Part shown: piece by piece, positions 12,701 to 26,991 of the stretch
Layout: each line of letters begins with the position of its first letter
Numbering within the stretch: position 1 is the first letter of the stretch
Assembly (NCBI GenBank): GCA_003342815.1
Contig: PTEX01000048.1
Span: 3,388,993-3,452,992, forward strand
DNA: 64,000 nt
Origin: Eudromia elegans
Taxonomy: Eukaryota; Chordata; Aves; Tinamiformes; Tinamidae
Direction of reading: 5' to 3'
Translations under genes and position numbers: made by a program
The notes under the pieces: model-generated
Database searches by the model: none
What the model was told of the DNA's origin: nothing
What the model saw: only the letters and a program-made list of their open reading frames with translations

Positions 12701-15023
12701 ATTTTAAAAACATATAGAAAATGAAGCAAGCTTACCATTTCCAAGGACATATTTGCTCGAACACACCCAGTGTTACTTTTTTTTTTTTTTATTTAGGAGG
12801 AGGAAGGAAAATGTCGTGGTGAGCAAAGTTCACATATTAACCTGAGACGGACCCAGGCTCCGTGCTAAGCAGCTGGGCACACCTGTGCCGGCAAGAAGTT
12901 TACTCCCACCCAGCTCCGTCCCAGACACTTCCTTCGCTGAGCAAGTGACTAGAGGCAAATGGTGCATATCCAAAACATACTTGCAGAAATGCTCCTGTTT
13001 GCTCACCAGAAAGGCACCTAAGCCTCTCTGTAAATTCTTCTACCTTATCTGATGCAAATTATTAATCTAAGCAGAGGGCTCCTCCCTCACTCGAGTTACT
13101 GCCTTAAATTTACAGTCCAAGCAGTTTCACTACTGCAAAACAAGCCACACTCCCGATATAGCTAAACGCAAAGCCAAGAGAGCAGTGGTGAAAGTAAAAA
13201 TTGCAGTTTTGAAATCTTAAGCACCTTACCAGCTACAAACAAAAAGCTTTAAAAACAAGCAGAAGAGTGAACACCAAGCTATCGCTTCAAGCTTAAGGAC
13301 TAACACAAGAGTCAGCCGGATAACAAAACAGAACTTTTTACAAAAATGATTACTGTACTGCTTTAACCTACTGAAAGTAGTAGTAGTTGTACTGAAAGTG
13401 AATGGTTTTCTACATTTCACACTCCAATTAATTTCAAAAAGGAAAAGCCACTGTTAAAGAAAACAATAGAAATCTCCTATGCTTCCAATGTAAAAATGTT
13501 CTTTCATGAATTTATGATGTTGCCATCTTCAATTGCCCACATAGGAAAGAGAAAAAAAAACAAGGAAATAATGTCAGGAAATAAGACAACAACGTGTAAA
13601 CACTCAGAATTAGTTGTTTAACCCACTGATACTACTGGAAAGCTTTCCCTGCAGAGGAACTATATAATATCAAGAGAAAAAAAAATGTAGCCAGAAAAAT
13701 CAACCAGCACAAATTATCCACTTCCCCTTCAAATATTTGCCAAACCCATGACACTGTCACACCATTTTTATCCCAGTGCCCTAGCTTTATCAGAAGTCTA
13801 GCTTTCCTTAGCTGGCTCAATCGGTTCCCTTTCTTATTAACACATAATAAGACGGAAGCAATTCAGCCTCAAGAACTGTGTCCTTTGGCATACTCACTCC
13901 CAGACCATTCCTTGTCAAAGCAGTAAAGCCTTCAGCAAATGCCCAATTCCAGCTGGCACCAGTAAGTGAGCAGCACCTGCCTCCTACCCTTCTGCAGGAT
14001 GTTATCCTCAACAGGCAAAAGAGTCAGGCAGGAAGTAAAAAGAAACCACAAGAAGTTTTGTGCACAGCATCTGTTATAGGTACCACACAGCTGTATCACA
14101 CTAGCATCTTCAGGAAGCTTCCATATGTTCCCTTCTTATAGAGCATGTGAAATTAAGACAGTACTTAGGTTATCTACTTATGAAGCAAATTAACCTTACC
14201 ATACATCTCTCTTTCAAAAAAGAAAAAAAAGTCAGCTTCCTAACAAAGCAAAGAACCAGCCACTACTGCTACATGGTTTTCATTAAGCTTTTTCCTTTGC
14301 CATATTTACAATTTAGAAAAATTAAGACTTCATCCAAAACAGGTTATTTCCTATAACCCTTCAAAATAAAGCTGACGGCACTAGGACTTAAAACAGAAAA
14401 GCTCTATTTGTCTGATACAAAAGTTAGAGAATGTGGAGTGGCATAAAAATAACAGCAAATCCTATGCATTATCAAAGGCCAGGACAAGGGAACAAAACTG
14501 CACTGTGATCTGCTGTAGCTGTGATCATGCAGTCAGAATCTGGGGCATCTGACACATCAAAAAAGGCACCCAGCCATAATCCTCCTATTGACATTTTGGT
14601 CGTCCTTCACATGGGCAAGGCGCAGCCAGATGTTGCTTGGCTGCCAAGGACAGTGCGCAGTTGCATCAGGCAGCAGGATCTTTTCCTGTAGTCAGACAAT
14701 TCACGACAGAGACGCTAACAAAACTGACAACAACCAAATAACCTGGAATGATTGACCTCCATCCCTTCTTTAAAAGCATTACCTGGTCCTTCCCTAAACA
14801 CATTTAATATTTTAAAATAAAGAAAATGGATCCATCCTTGAGCAGTTTAATATTTCTTATAATTATTTTCTTAAACATTTTTTAAAAAGCCAGTAGATAA
14901 AATGCACTCTTCCAAAATATTAATCCACTCTCAGTCAGTGACAGAAGTTCATCAGATCAGAGTTTAAAGCTTATATAATACCTCAATTTTATTCCTAAAA
15001 AGCTAGTATATACATCATAGAGG

Positions 15024-15068
<45 letters not shown>
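15024..15068. repeat. A45 homopolymer in intron 2
   Basis: This is an uninterrupted run of 45 A, a poly-T tract in the CD2AP transcript. It is not attached to any recognisable retrotransposon body on its left side. Confidence 0.95.
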
Positions 15069-15070
<2 letters not shown>

Positions 15071-17581
15071 AAGAGTTATCTGTGTAACAAGTTCAAGCCA
15101 GATGAACTCAAAAGGACCTTCCCTGTTCACAACACTAAGGTACAATTTTGCTTCACTTCATTTTCATCTTCTTACTGCGGTTCAGTGACCCCTTAAGCAC
15201 GTTAACACGACACTGCACGAGACCAAGCGGTCATTTAGATGCCTGAAGTTTACTTTTGTGGTCTTGACATCTGTAGGGGTCTGGTCATAGCAGAGTTTCA
15301 AAAATATTGCATTGTCAATAACCCACTGGAGCAATAAATTACTGAAAACCGCTTGGACAAGAAAAGGCTTTCCTGCACCTCCTTTCCTGAAGATGGACCT
15401 TCAAACTACAAGGATATTAACCTGTTAAGCCAACTTTTAAGAACAGAGTACAATCAGAAGGGCCACAGAGAAAATTTGGACTTTTATTTCAGTAACAATT
15501 ACGGTTTTCCATAGTCTAATCACTGCAAAACAGATTATTCATCCTTTACTTAAGAGTCTTAAATAATAAAAGTGATAAACTCAAGCACTCAAGTCACTGT
15601 GCACTCAAGTCAGTACCCGGAAGGTAAATCAGCCCACAATGTTGCTCCTCAAACAATAAAAAGACTTTTTTCTACTGTGAAACTTCCTTTTCACTTCTCA
15701 AAATTTTTAAGCTTTCTAGAAACCTCAAGCCTCTCATACTTTAGAAAATTTGATTATCCTTACAAATATTAAGAAGTTGTAGAGTTAAAAACCTCTGGAG
15801 ATAAAAAGATTTTTCAGCACAGAAACAATTGACCTCAAAGATGCGAAGTCGCCCTACAATAGCAGAAGGAAAAGAAAACATCCAATAAATTTAGTTGGTA
15901 ACACAAACCAATTCACCCTGATCCTTCTTCATTGTTCAATATAAACAGTCTGGTGGCACAAGACGACCTACGTCTGATACTTTCTTCTTATATGGCACTT
16001 GGGCATTCAACCAAGTGCATCATCACTGCAACAGCAGCATAAAACACCACTTATGGCAAAATTAAGCTACTATTTATAAAGGACTCTAAATCTAAAGCAG
16101 ATTTTGAGCTAAACCACTAAATGCAAGCAAGTTAAAAATACTAGACTAGTGCAGGGCATTCTTAGAAATTCTTCCTTTGTAAAAGACCCTCACCGCAAAA
16201 CAACTGCATAACTTGCAAGAGAACTGCTTTAGGAAACAATTTTGATCCTCTCTGCAGTAAATCAAGAGTAGGAATTTTTTGCCCTCCTCCCCTTTTTTCT
16301 TCAAACAAGTTGAGCAGAAAAATTGTCAAATTTAATGCGAGTATAAAAGGAATTTGTAGCAGGCTGGACAAATTTCTGTTTTGTTTTAAAAACAACAAAG
16401 CATCACAGTAAGATGAAACAGGATTCTGTTTTGTAAATAAATACTTTTACTTCAAAGAGACAGGAGTCAGCTATATTCTCTGTAATTGTGCTTTAGAGAA
16501 ATTAAATTATGGAATCCTAGAAAGGTATTCAAAAAGGTTAGAAAGCACATAAAAGTGCAGTGTCACAACACCACTTGCATAGTTTAGAAATATCTGGAAG
16601 CTCAAGCAGACTCAAATTTAAGTTCTTTGTGAAATTGCATACCTAGAGTCTTGCAGACTTCTATATTGTGATTAATTTTCCTACCTAGAAATAGCTGCTA
16701 TAAATAGTTTTATGACACTATGCAGAAAATAGGTAAAATTTAGAAGTTGTAAACAAAAACTTTAATGTTAGGCACTTTCCTCCTCCTACATTCCCCCTCC
16801 AAAGCACATACAGTAAATATAAACTTTTAAATTAAAGTCCTAAGATTCACAGTGGAAGACAACTGATAATAAGCCAGCAGTAAACCAAATCCCGGAGAAG
16901 AGGCCACCGTCAAGAAAAAGGTGACTTTAATCTGAAGCACACGCCATGCAGCAGCACAGAGGGCTACTTACACACCCTTTCCTTTTCAGACATTTGCTCC
17001 TGACATGCAGGAAATCAAAGCAGCTCAAAAACAACTTGACTTCATAGTTAGCTTTCAGCTGCGCCCAGTTTCTGACATGAAGGAGGTAGTGTCAGCCCTA
17101 AGCAGTCAGGGAAAGCAAGAGCAGGATTGCATCTTCTAAGAGAACAGTTTTAACATATATTGAAATGACCACATAACCACAGCTTGAGAATGCAGGTTTT
17201 TATCATAGCTGAGCTGACTGATGCATGACCCCATTTTCCTGTCTCTCTCTTGATCTGATGTCTTCGGTAGATGTAGGTTTTTTTTAATCAGTTCATTTTA
17301 CTAAAGCAGGTTACCACGGCTACAGACCACTGCTAGTGCACAGAAACATGACATGGACAAAAAGAAAAGCTTAAGTGAAATAGTACAGTGAATAGCACTG
17401 TTTAAGAAAATAATTAAAAAACAAACCCTTAAACACATACTAAGGAAATAAGTCAATTAAAAGGTCTTCCAGTTAAATTGCAACAAAAAACTCATCTTAT
17501 TACAAATATGGTTTATATGTAACTCTAGCTATTTCCATAGCCTACTGTATGATTACAGTAAGAAGTCAATGAAGAACTCAC

Positions 17582-17742
17582 CTTCACAAAGTTGTCAGGG
17601 AACATACCCCTTTTTCCATTTAGCTCCCCTTCTAGCCATCCTTCTTCTTCTAATTTTTTCACATTCCTGATGATTTCCCCAACTCGAATCGTTAACTCAT
17701 CGTCGTGCACTGCATCGTAGTCATACTCCACAATATAGTCCA
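17582..17742 (-). CDS. CD2AP: CD2AP coding exon 2: first SH3 domain
   Basis: The exon is 161 bases long, with acceptor CATTAG just above 17742 and donor GTGAGT at 17581-17576. It encodes residues 2 (part) to 55, nearly the whole first SH3 domain. Visible SH3 hallmarks are the ALYDY-type motif VEYDYDA (about residues 6-12), the acidic RT loop HDDE (14-17), the conserved W37 in GWLEGELNG, and the PDNFV motif (50-54) with P50 and F53 forming the ligand groove. In this family the domain binds the atypical PxxxPR motif, as found in CBL and CD2. Lys at residues 33 and 45 and Glu at 34 are the kind of conservative changes from the human protein expected for a bird. The in-frame extension past the donor is intronic. 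Confidence 0.96.
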
Positions 17743-20700
17743 CTAATGGAAAAAAACCAAAACACAGGAAATATAATTCAGACATGTGGTAATATACAGC
17801 TTCAGCTGTATATGCAGAATATACAACTTCAAAGCAATGCCTATACCAAACGACAGACCAAAGAACAAATAGTAAATTTTCCTTATAAGGGCAATTTCCT
17901 TTGTTTGTGAATTGTGCAATTCTCAGGAGGGGAAAAAAACACAGAAAGGGACTTGGATAAACTCACTTATTAGAATAATGGAGGAAAAGGACACAGAATT
18001 TTTCTTGTTGGAAGGGATTGGAATAGAGATGTTAACTCCCAAGTTTACCCACTACGAACCACTGCCTATATGAGAAGCATTTGTCATCAACGACCTATTT
18101 GGAGCATTGGGTATTAAGGTTCAAATTCTGCATGTATGGTACGTACATATGCTTGATTAATTCTCAAGTTTGCATCTGTTGTTACATTTGCAAAAGAGAC
18201 AATTAAGTGCAAAATACCTTTGCAACAAAATACTTTAGCAACTCAGATCTAGAAAATTATTATAGTCAGGACAAGTGTATGATTGACAATATCAAGCTAT
18301 TCAATTTGCACACACATTCAAAAGGCAGTCTCCTCCGGATTCATCTGGTCTTGTATGAAGAAAAATATACAAGCAAGCTTTAATTTGGACATAATTAAGT
18401 TTTGCCAGCAAAGCATGGCAATATGTTTACATACTCATGCGTCTGTTGCACAACATCTATGAGAGATCCATGAAAGTTGCTTACTTAAGACTTCTTTGCG
18501 AGTAGACTCATTTGTTCATCAAGAAATTCTGTTTACGGCAGGAATTTTCACAAAACTGCAGTAATCAAATAACCTTCCCTTTCACTCAAATCAAGTCAAA
18601 GTTGCCACTGAAGCCTCCAAATCTACTGCAGATTGCAGCATACATGCACAAAAAGGAGAGCGTAACAGAGCTAAAAGATGCATATCCTCAACAGCTGAAG
18701 AGGCTTCTTCCCTAATAATTCTATCAGTGCATAACAACATCCATCCATTTACTCACAATTAAGAAACCAAATGCAAGAAGCTATTTTACCTAGTCCTAAA
18801 CTTAAAAGTACATTAAAATTTATAGCTCTCACCCACAGACAGTTTTACCAAAAGCACTGCTGAATGCATTTTCCAGCATAACATTTATGCCTTTACTGCC
18901 AACACATGAAGTCTAAAAATCCTTGTTAAAAAACAGAGCTACATGATGGTGCCACGAATACAACAGAAGCTCAGATGGTCTGTTCTGGCAAGCTATTTTC
19001 TGAATACACCCATTAACAGAGGAGCCAGTCAAATATAAATATAAAAATTTAGTTACAGAAAGAAAAAGTTTAAAAAAAAAACCCACAAAAAGAAAAAAGA
19101 AGGCTAATTTGTTATCCTTTTAGTGACGAAATAGTTAACTTTTCTTCACTATGAGCAGAAGTCATAACTATAGTTACCTTTCACAACAAAACTTTGGAAA
19201 CTTGTTATATGCATTTTTATAGTGTATACGTTTATTTTTGCCAAACATATTGTCTAAGTGTGCTTCAAAACATCCTATTTTTCCTGCAATTGCCTGCAGC
19301 AAACACAGTAATGTTGCCTTGCTGCTGCCTGGAATAGCCTTTTCCTGAATGTTTGACATGAAATATGGCTGAAGAGATAGGAAAGTCTGGCAACCACAAA
19401 TCAGAGACCATAACCTCTTACCAGCCTCAGCCTGAAAATTAAAATTCCATCTTCCAATCAGTTCAACTGAACCACTTTGGAAACGTGCAGATAAATACAG
19501 GTAACAAATAGCAAAATAAAATTCCTTTCAAGATAAACTGGATTTTTAAGTATATTACCAGATACTAGATTTTGATATACAGGTTAATGGGTAGTTTTAC
19601 ATAGTTAAATGGGGAAAAGTAATTAGAACACGGCAGGGGTGGGGGGGGTGGGGGAAATCATTTTAACTCCATATAGCACTGCCAGTAATGATCCAGACTG
19701 CCAAACACCTGATCCTTTTTCCACAGGAGAGTTCGAATTAAAGCAATCATAACCACACTGTGTCAACATGAACTAGTTATTTTGAAAGCCTCTTTATTCC
19801 TTGAGGGAGTATTTCTATATTTGTGCTCAATATACACAAAACACTCATTCTGGTCAACTTCCCAGACTGTAAAGCACAGGCTGTCATGCCAACAACTGCA
19901 GGAAGTCTCCATGTTCCAGTGACACAAAGCAGCACACAAATACCAATTTTTTGGTTTTGAAATTTAGATGATGAAGTTTCGCTTGCATTCCTTGGCAATA
20001 TCCATCCTCTCTTTCGTGGATACCTCTGTAAAACAGACCTAACCTCTGTTTTTTTATCTCCCTAGGACATAAGGGAGGTCATGGGAAATGTCAAGATAGT
20101 TTCATCCTGTATACTCCTCTAGAAAAGTCACTGAAATAGCAAGAAGCTACATATACCTTTAGTACATACTCCTCATGGGAAACACTGACTACTTTTGCTT
20201 TTCAACATCAGCAAGCAGCTGTTAAAAGTGATCAGGTAATTTAGATGACAATGTAACGGACAGGTAACTGTTCTGCTTCGCAAATAGTCCAGTAAATGGG
20301 TGAACTAAGACTGCAAGAGCTGTCCAGATGCAGCAGAACATCAGAGGAACACAAACCACCAAAAGCACCTATCCTACTCCCACTCTGACCTTTACACAGA
20401 TACCTCCACCTCAGAGCCAACTCAAAATAATGATGTGTATCTTAAAAGTCCATAGTGACCAAGTCTTAAACACGTGCACACACACACAAACGCCTTTTCA
20501 ATTTTGAGCATAAATCTTGTGTGATTGTGTTTTTCCTGCACATCCAGGAGGACCAAAGCTCATTTGGGAGGAAAACAGCATTCTCCTAGGCTGACTGGGA
20601 CAATGGGATGAGTATTCACAGGTATTATTGCCCATGACAGAGCTCTTCCCACTCTGTACGAAGCATTTATTTATCCTAGACCCCTAGTAGGTAAACAGAA

Positions 20701-21189
20701 ACACTGTTCTGTTAAGAATCCAAAAATAAGTGTAAGATGCCATCTCACACATGTTTTAAGTTCTGGAAAGAGGTGAGGAGGAAGATGACGACATGCCAGA
20801 TCACAGTCAGGTTAATTATGATATTATGGAAAATAATCTACAGTAGAAACCACTAGAACTGCTATAGGACTGATTTAGAAACATGGGACTAGGTCCAGTT
20901 CCCTGATAGCAGACAAAGAGCTTGGGATGTCTTCAAGGAAACATAAGACCCAGCTGATCCTGAACCACACAAGAACACAAGGAAGCAGCAGTCAGTGGTA
21001 GGAGGTGACCACAGATGGGGCTGCCTCTATCTGTGACCCAACTTCTTGTCCAAGGAGGTTTGCTGCTTCCTGGGTCAGATCTAGGACACTGTGGTTCAAC
21101 CTGCAGACTGTTACCTCCTACCCTTTCTCCATGTGAGTGATCCTTCCCATCAACACCAGAACTATCTGGATCGCTGGGCTCAGCTCTTC

Positions 21190-21715
21190 GCTTCACAGTA
21201 TGAGAGACATGGACATATCGAGCGAGTCCAGCATGAAGGCCACAAAGGTGATTAATAGACTGAAGTATCTAGCATTTAAGAAAATGATGAGAGAGTTAGG
21301 ATTGTTTAGACCTGAAAGGACACGACTCAGTGGATTCCATCCATGGGTATAAATGCCTGATTTTGAGACAGAGTTGGGTGGGAAGAGGGAAGCAGTAATA
21401 AAAACAACAAAGCCAGACTTTTTTCCGTTGTGCCCAGTGAAAGGACAAAAGGCAAAGGGCACAAATTGAAATACAGGAAATTCCAGTTAAACATAGGAAA
21501 TTAAAAAAAAAAATCTTTTGGTGTGAGGGTGACTGAACACTCGACCAGGTTGCCTGAAGAGGCTGTCGACTCCCCATCCTTGGGGATATTCACAACCCAA
21601 ATAAATGTGGCCCTGAGTAACCCGCTTGAGTTGACCTTGCTCTGGGTAGGGGGTTGGCCTAGACGATCTCCAGAGGTGCCACCAACCTCGGTTATTCCAT
21701 GACTAAATCAAGCCA
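21190..21715 (+). mobile_element. Old CR1 LINE 3' fragment (plus)
   Basis: The plus-strand reading at about 21210-21350 gives DMDISSESS, then ATKVINRLKYLAF, then RELGLFRPERTRLSG, which matches the C-terminal part of the CR1 ORF2 protein. It is followed by degraded 3' UTR with the diagnostic GGGGGTTGGCCTAGACGATC near 21650, and it ends without the octamer tail near 21710. The frame is broken several times and there is an internal A-rich insertion. The 250 bases before it (20930-21190) also look repeat-like but I could not classify them. Confidence 0.75.
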
Positions 21716-24706
21716 AATATTTACCTTAGGTGGCAGCTTTCTGTCATCCAATCATGACAGCTTTTAGACAGAGCATTCAATGCAATTAGTTAACTTATTT
21801 TTGATGCTTTTCATTCCTTTTTTCTGTGGCTCCCCAAGAGAGGGGTAGGAGGGAGGGAAAACAAGGATTAGACCAGAAAATATATTGAAATTGTAGCATG
21901 TCGGTGTCCTCAGTATAAGTTACCAAGTGCCAGACACTGCTGTTAAAGACTGCAATTTCACATTTCTGGGACTTTGTTCAAGATATGACAATACAGTCAG
22001 AATTGATACCTTTGTGTGGTAGCAGTAAATCCCTTGCAAAACTCATTTAATAGCCCTAAAGAGAAAAAAACATTGGTGAGATGACTGAAATCCTTACATA
22101 AAGCTCTTAAATAATTTGGGAAACCTTGCTGAAACATTTAGCAGTCCTGGAAGAATGGGGTCTAGCGTCAACTCACAAAGACCTTGAATTGCATGCCACG
22201 CTCCTTGAATGTTTCTTCATTTGAATGGACTGAAAATACGCCTGAAAAGTCATTTACTGGAATATGAAGCCTGGGAAGTTGTGTGGTCTCCAGAAGCATT
22301 TTGCCAGAACTACAGTTAAGACAGAAACCAGGTTTTCACTTTTCAAATTTATCATAACAAACAGTTGCTAGGTGTCTGAAAAAACTTTATAGTACTGCTA
22401 TTTTCACTTATATAACCCTCTTAAGAAACATGTTTAATCTCTCAAACTAAACTACTATATTAAGCATTACATACACTAAGAGCTACACAATCCTATTACT
22501 TTAACGATAACCATTATTCAATTCTACAACTAAGTCAAAACCAGCTGTTGGACTGAAGGAGAAAGCTCACTTACACCAATCATTACTGCAGCTTAAGTGA
22601 TATCCCAGTGGTTAAAGTATTTTCTTGTGGTACAAATGAGAGAACAGTTTTCTTCACACTGAGTAGCTAAATGCTCCACATCTACCACTTTTTAGGAAAC
22701 CACTCTGACCACTAGACTTATGCATAAAGGTAGGCACTCTGAGACTCCAAAAACCATCATCTTGAGAACAAGGATGGACCAAAGGGATTTTGAGCAGATG
22801 GATCCATACAGTATTTCCACCAGCCCCACCTTCTGATGGTTTTCAAAACAGCCACGTTATTAATGCAAAGAGGAAACCTGCAAAGTTGTAGCTCCATTGC
22901 ATTTTAAGCCAGGGATGCAATGACCTCGTCTGTGCCCAGTGACATTGGTTCCTTCCCCCTGCTTTGTGTTACAATTAGCACTTCTTTGAGCTTCTAGTAA
23001 GCCAGATCAGGGAAAAAAGACCGAGAGAAAAAAAAAAATTAGTGTCAACTTTCCACAAGGTTTATCTGCCTAAAATGGTTCACTGTAGCATTAGAGGAGA
23101 AAGATCACATCAAAATTGACTTAGATCAACATCTACTTCATTGCTACAGTCAAGATGAGGAGCGCACTTCTAAGTGAATCTCCAAATCATCCTCATTTTC
23201 CTGTGCCTTGGTTCACGATGCAGAGCACTCTCACAGAAATTAAGATGGATACCTTTCCAGTGCAATTAAATAGGAGCTATGCATCCCTGCAGGAACCTTA
23301 ATACACTCTAATTGTTAATGGGACTTAAGTTGACAGGACCAAACTAGAATTAGGATGAAATAAAAACACCCAAGCATGTCTCCAATAATAGTTCTACAGA
23401 TACAATTTTTTTTTCTTTTTCTACTCACTGCTTTTCACATAGCTAAAAGCTGCCATGAAATCACATACTAATACAATACAATACAATAAATAAAACAAGT
23501 TGACAAGAATCCACTAGTCTTTTATTTAAGGAATAGCTTTCCAAGCTATTAAGGAACCTACTTAACTAGAAGAGATCACATAGTCTGCATGTTTCACAAT
23601 ACAGCTCACTATGTCCTTAAATAATCAGTAAGTTTAGGTCGCTCTATATCGACCAACAGACATTGCAACAGACATTGCAATTGAGCAGAGCTGGGCAGAG
23701 CCACCTCAGTTGTTCTCGTGAGGACTAATTAAAGAATAAATTGTCCCGAGTAAGGAGTTCTCCCTTCAGAATATCTCAAAAGGAAGTCAAAGACTGGCTT
23801 TACTGCTGCTGAAATGCCAATGACACATAACAGAGCCATTCCCACCTGTGCCTACTCCCAAGTGAGCTATTCCAGTTGTGCCACCTTCCGTTCTCATAAA
23901 GAGCTCATAGCAAAGCTAAATATTACTTCCTGTTCTTGAAGCTTTCATCGTCTTTCACTTGTAGATTACTCAAATACACAGAAGCTAAATGTGCAGAATT
24001 TATTAGCTCAAGTGCCAAGCAAACAAGTATTGCTTTCAAGTGACAGAGACACCTCCAAGGCACTATTGGACCCAAATTAAATCTACGTAGAACTAGCTAG
24101 GCTGTGTCAACCCACATTCAGGAAAGAGAGTCAAATTCTGCAGATATCAGACCAGGGCCCAAGCTGAATTTACTCCATCCAGAGTCATAACTTTCTTGCT
24201 CACTCCAAAACACGCCAGGCCTCAAAAGGCTTATTAGTTTAAGTGCAGTTTTAGATGAAAATGGTGACCCAGCATCACACTGCACAGTCGGATCGAATTT
24301 TAAACAATCCCATGAGACATCCCTGCACTTTCTTACCAGTTTTCTAGCATAAGAATTTAGCAGCAAAAGCACAGCCCCAGCCTGAGCTTGCAACGCTCCC
24401 ATACAGTGCTGCACCTGAGCCATTAAGTTTCCCAAACTAAAGGCCAATGTGCAAAGACAAGTCACCATCTCTTGGGAAAAAGAGTGTCATCGCTGAACTG
24501 AAAATAAGTTTACATACCCATATTTGCTCCTGACAAGGCAAAGTTGTAACATGAGGCAATCATGCAAATTAAATAAAAACATTAAGCTCATTCTTTCAAT
24601 CCTATCCTTCACTTCCAAGTCCTTTCAAACATAGACTGTAGTGAAATTTATCCAGAAAGCATTCTCCAAGGATTCAGTAAATCCTTTACATTACAATCTC
24701 TCTCAT

Positions 24707-24724
24707 ACATACACACACACACAC
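24707..24724. repeat. Short (CA)n run in intron 1
   Basis: About nine CA-type units are followed by an A-rich run to about 24735. Confidence 0.8.
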
Positions 24725-26976
24725 AAAAAAAAAAAGAAGATATTGAATAACCCATAGTTTTCAAAATTACTTATCAATTTAGAACGTACCCTTCAGTTCT
24801 TACAGGAAGGGTATTATATACAGTCCTATATCCATTTTAGGATGTAAATACAAGAAATACAAACTCACACCACAAAGAAACTTGCAAACATATTCTGTAA
24901 GATTCATCAAATCCAATATCCACAAAATCCTGTATCACATTTGGCACTTTATTTCCCACATCTCAGCATCAGCAGCTATTCTCAGTTTCCCATTTTGATT
25001 AAGTATTTTGAACATAAAGGGAAAAACAGAAGTTACTATTGAGAGTATGGAAAGAGGGAACCAAAAAGCAATTCTGATTTTCTGTTTTTGTTAAATTCGT
25101 TTTCTCGCTAAAGTATGAAGTCCCACCAAGTCTTATGCCTTGCAATGATAGCACAGAAAAGTCTTTTAATGAGAACTTACCACAATAAAAAGTTTACCAT
25201 TAATTGGCATCAGTATGTTCTCTTTCAGAGACATACTGTAAACGATCTGACAGAGCTCTCATTTGCTCACACTTCTAATTCTACATTTTTATTTCACATG
25301 CAAAGCAGAAGGCCAAACTGACTGCAATTTAATTTTAACCACTCTTCTCCCAAAAATAACTTCCTATTGCTAAGCCCTTGACATCTCAATTGTTAACTCT
25401 CAGACAAGATGACTCCTGGCACTCAATGTGCAGTCAATGATATAGCAATTTAAGGGTTTTTTTTTAAAAAAAAAATGTCTACCACTCTTCTGCACTAGGT
25501 CTGTAACTAGCTTTATGCCATGTCACTTCTTTCTAGCCCAAAGATTTTCTCCTTACCCCAGCAATTTCACTTCAGCAACAGCTTGCCTAAAAGAGAGAAT
25601 TAAAACGAAAATAACAGTCTACTTATGAAACAGTGACAAAAAACAGGCCCCCTGGTTTTAACTACAACATTAGTCTGTCTGAAAGCCACCCTGGATTTGC
25701 CTGGCATTTTTAGTTTGAAGAATGTACCATTGAGTTTCTCAAGAAGTACCTCAATATGCATTTTTAATAAAAGATTATGTCTAATTTTACAAACCAGTAA
25801 GAATGGCTGAATGAATTAAGAAACTGAATAACTGAAAACTAACAAAATATATGCCTTTCCTCCCAATGCAACTGCTTGGGGTCATGAAAAATCCATATTC
25901 TCATGGTAACTCTCTCAAAAAATGTTTCTTAAGCTGCAGTACAATTAACAAAAGAATTTGTGAAGGAAATTAAACAGCATAGATGAGGTCCTGTCTAGTA
26001 ATATTCCTTGAAACACTACAGATACAAAGAATACATGCGACACATTTTCTTACTCCAGGTCTCTAACATGCATTCTTGTGTTTAACTTTCTGCTTGAACT
26101 GATAGAAAATACTTTAAAATATTAATGATCATCAAAAATACAAAAATATGCTATATTTCTTCTCCCCAAAAGCAAGCCATTCCCATATATGCCCTCAGAA
26201 TTAAACAAATGTACCTTGCAGAATATACTAAAATACATCATTACTAGTCAGCTGGGGGAAAAAAGGATTTTAGACATACATTCCTCATTGCACATAAAAC
26301 TGACACTAGAAGATGCCTCTAAGTCTTGTCCAATATTATTATAAACACACATATCTTAAACTCAACTCAGTAAATTCACCTTAAAACTATGGATTTTCTT
26401 TTGCTCCCACACTTCTATTAGTAAGAAGCACTGCATTTCCCCCTCAAACACCCAAATGCAAGAATGTAGCAAGATAAGACACTGAAGAAACATTACACTA
26501 AAATCTGCATTAACTACAGGTATTTCAGACCAACTTACAAGGACAGAAGAGGTCAAAATGCTCCACCTAAGAAATTCTGTTAGCTGAAAGTGATATTTTA
26601 TGCTTCTTGCACTTTCTTTCATTGCCTTTCTGAGCACAGATGGGCCAGGAAATGAGAGGCAACACCTGCAGGAATGGTGGGCTTCCCAATCAAGGACAAT
26701 TATCTTCCCCAGCAAAGGTAACTACTGACACTAGCTGCAGAGGGGAGATTTTGAAAAGGCACAGGAGGACAGAGACATTGTTCTATATGTAAACTTGCAT
26801 CTCTTCCTCTTTTCCTATCTTTAACTTGAATATTTTGCCAGAAAGATGTTTTAAAATTAAAGTGAGTCACGAAACACCAAACTCCAGTCGGCTAAAATGA
26901 GACTATGTCAAAAAGCTCTAAAGAACAAAGTGATGATAACTCATTTAGATTTATGTCCAAAGCACTAAATATGCCC

Positions 26977-26991
26977 AAAAAAAAAAAAAAA
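26977..26991. repeat. A15 tract in intron 1
   Basis: This is a simple A run next to a CCCC and a second short A run. Confidence 0.8.

Larger units (their letters stand above)
5740..17581 (-). other. CD2AP: CD2AP intron 2 (11.8 kb)
   Basis: This intron separates the SH3-1 exon from the linker exon. It holds a very old CR1-like piece (6190-6720), an A26 tract (6051-6076) and an A45 tract (15024-15068). The rest is AT-rich single-copy-looking DNA without recognisable genes. Short open frames, including a pair on opposite strands at 10.91-11.26 kb, match nothing I recognise. Confidence 0.9.

Noticed and set aside
17525-17581. In-frame extension of CD2AP past exon 2 (about 18 residues)
   Set aside because: It lies beyond a consensus GTGAGT donor, and the continuation expected for CD2AP (EVKKD) is found precisely at the start of exon 3.
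20930-21190. Repeat-like 260 bases before the CR1 at 21.2 kb
   Set aside because: It feels like part of a dispersed repeat, but I could not match it to any CR1 block with confidence, so it is not called as an element.
24118-24468. 116-codon minus-strand frame in intron 1
   Set aside because: I see no family resemblance and no splice context tying it to CD2AP.
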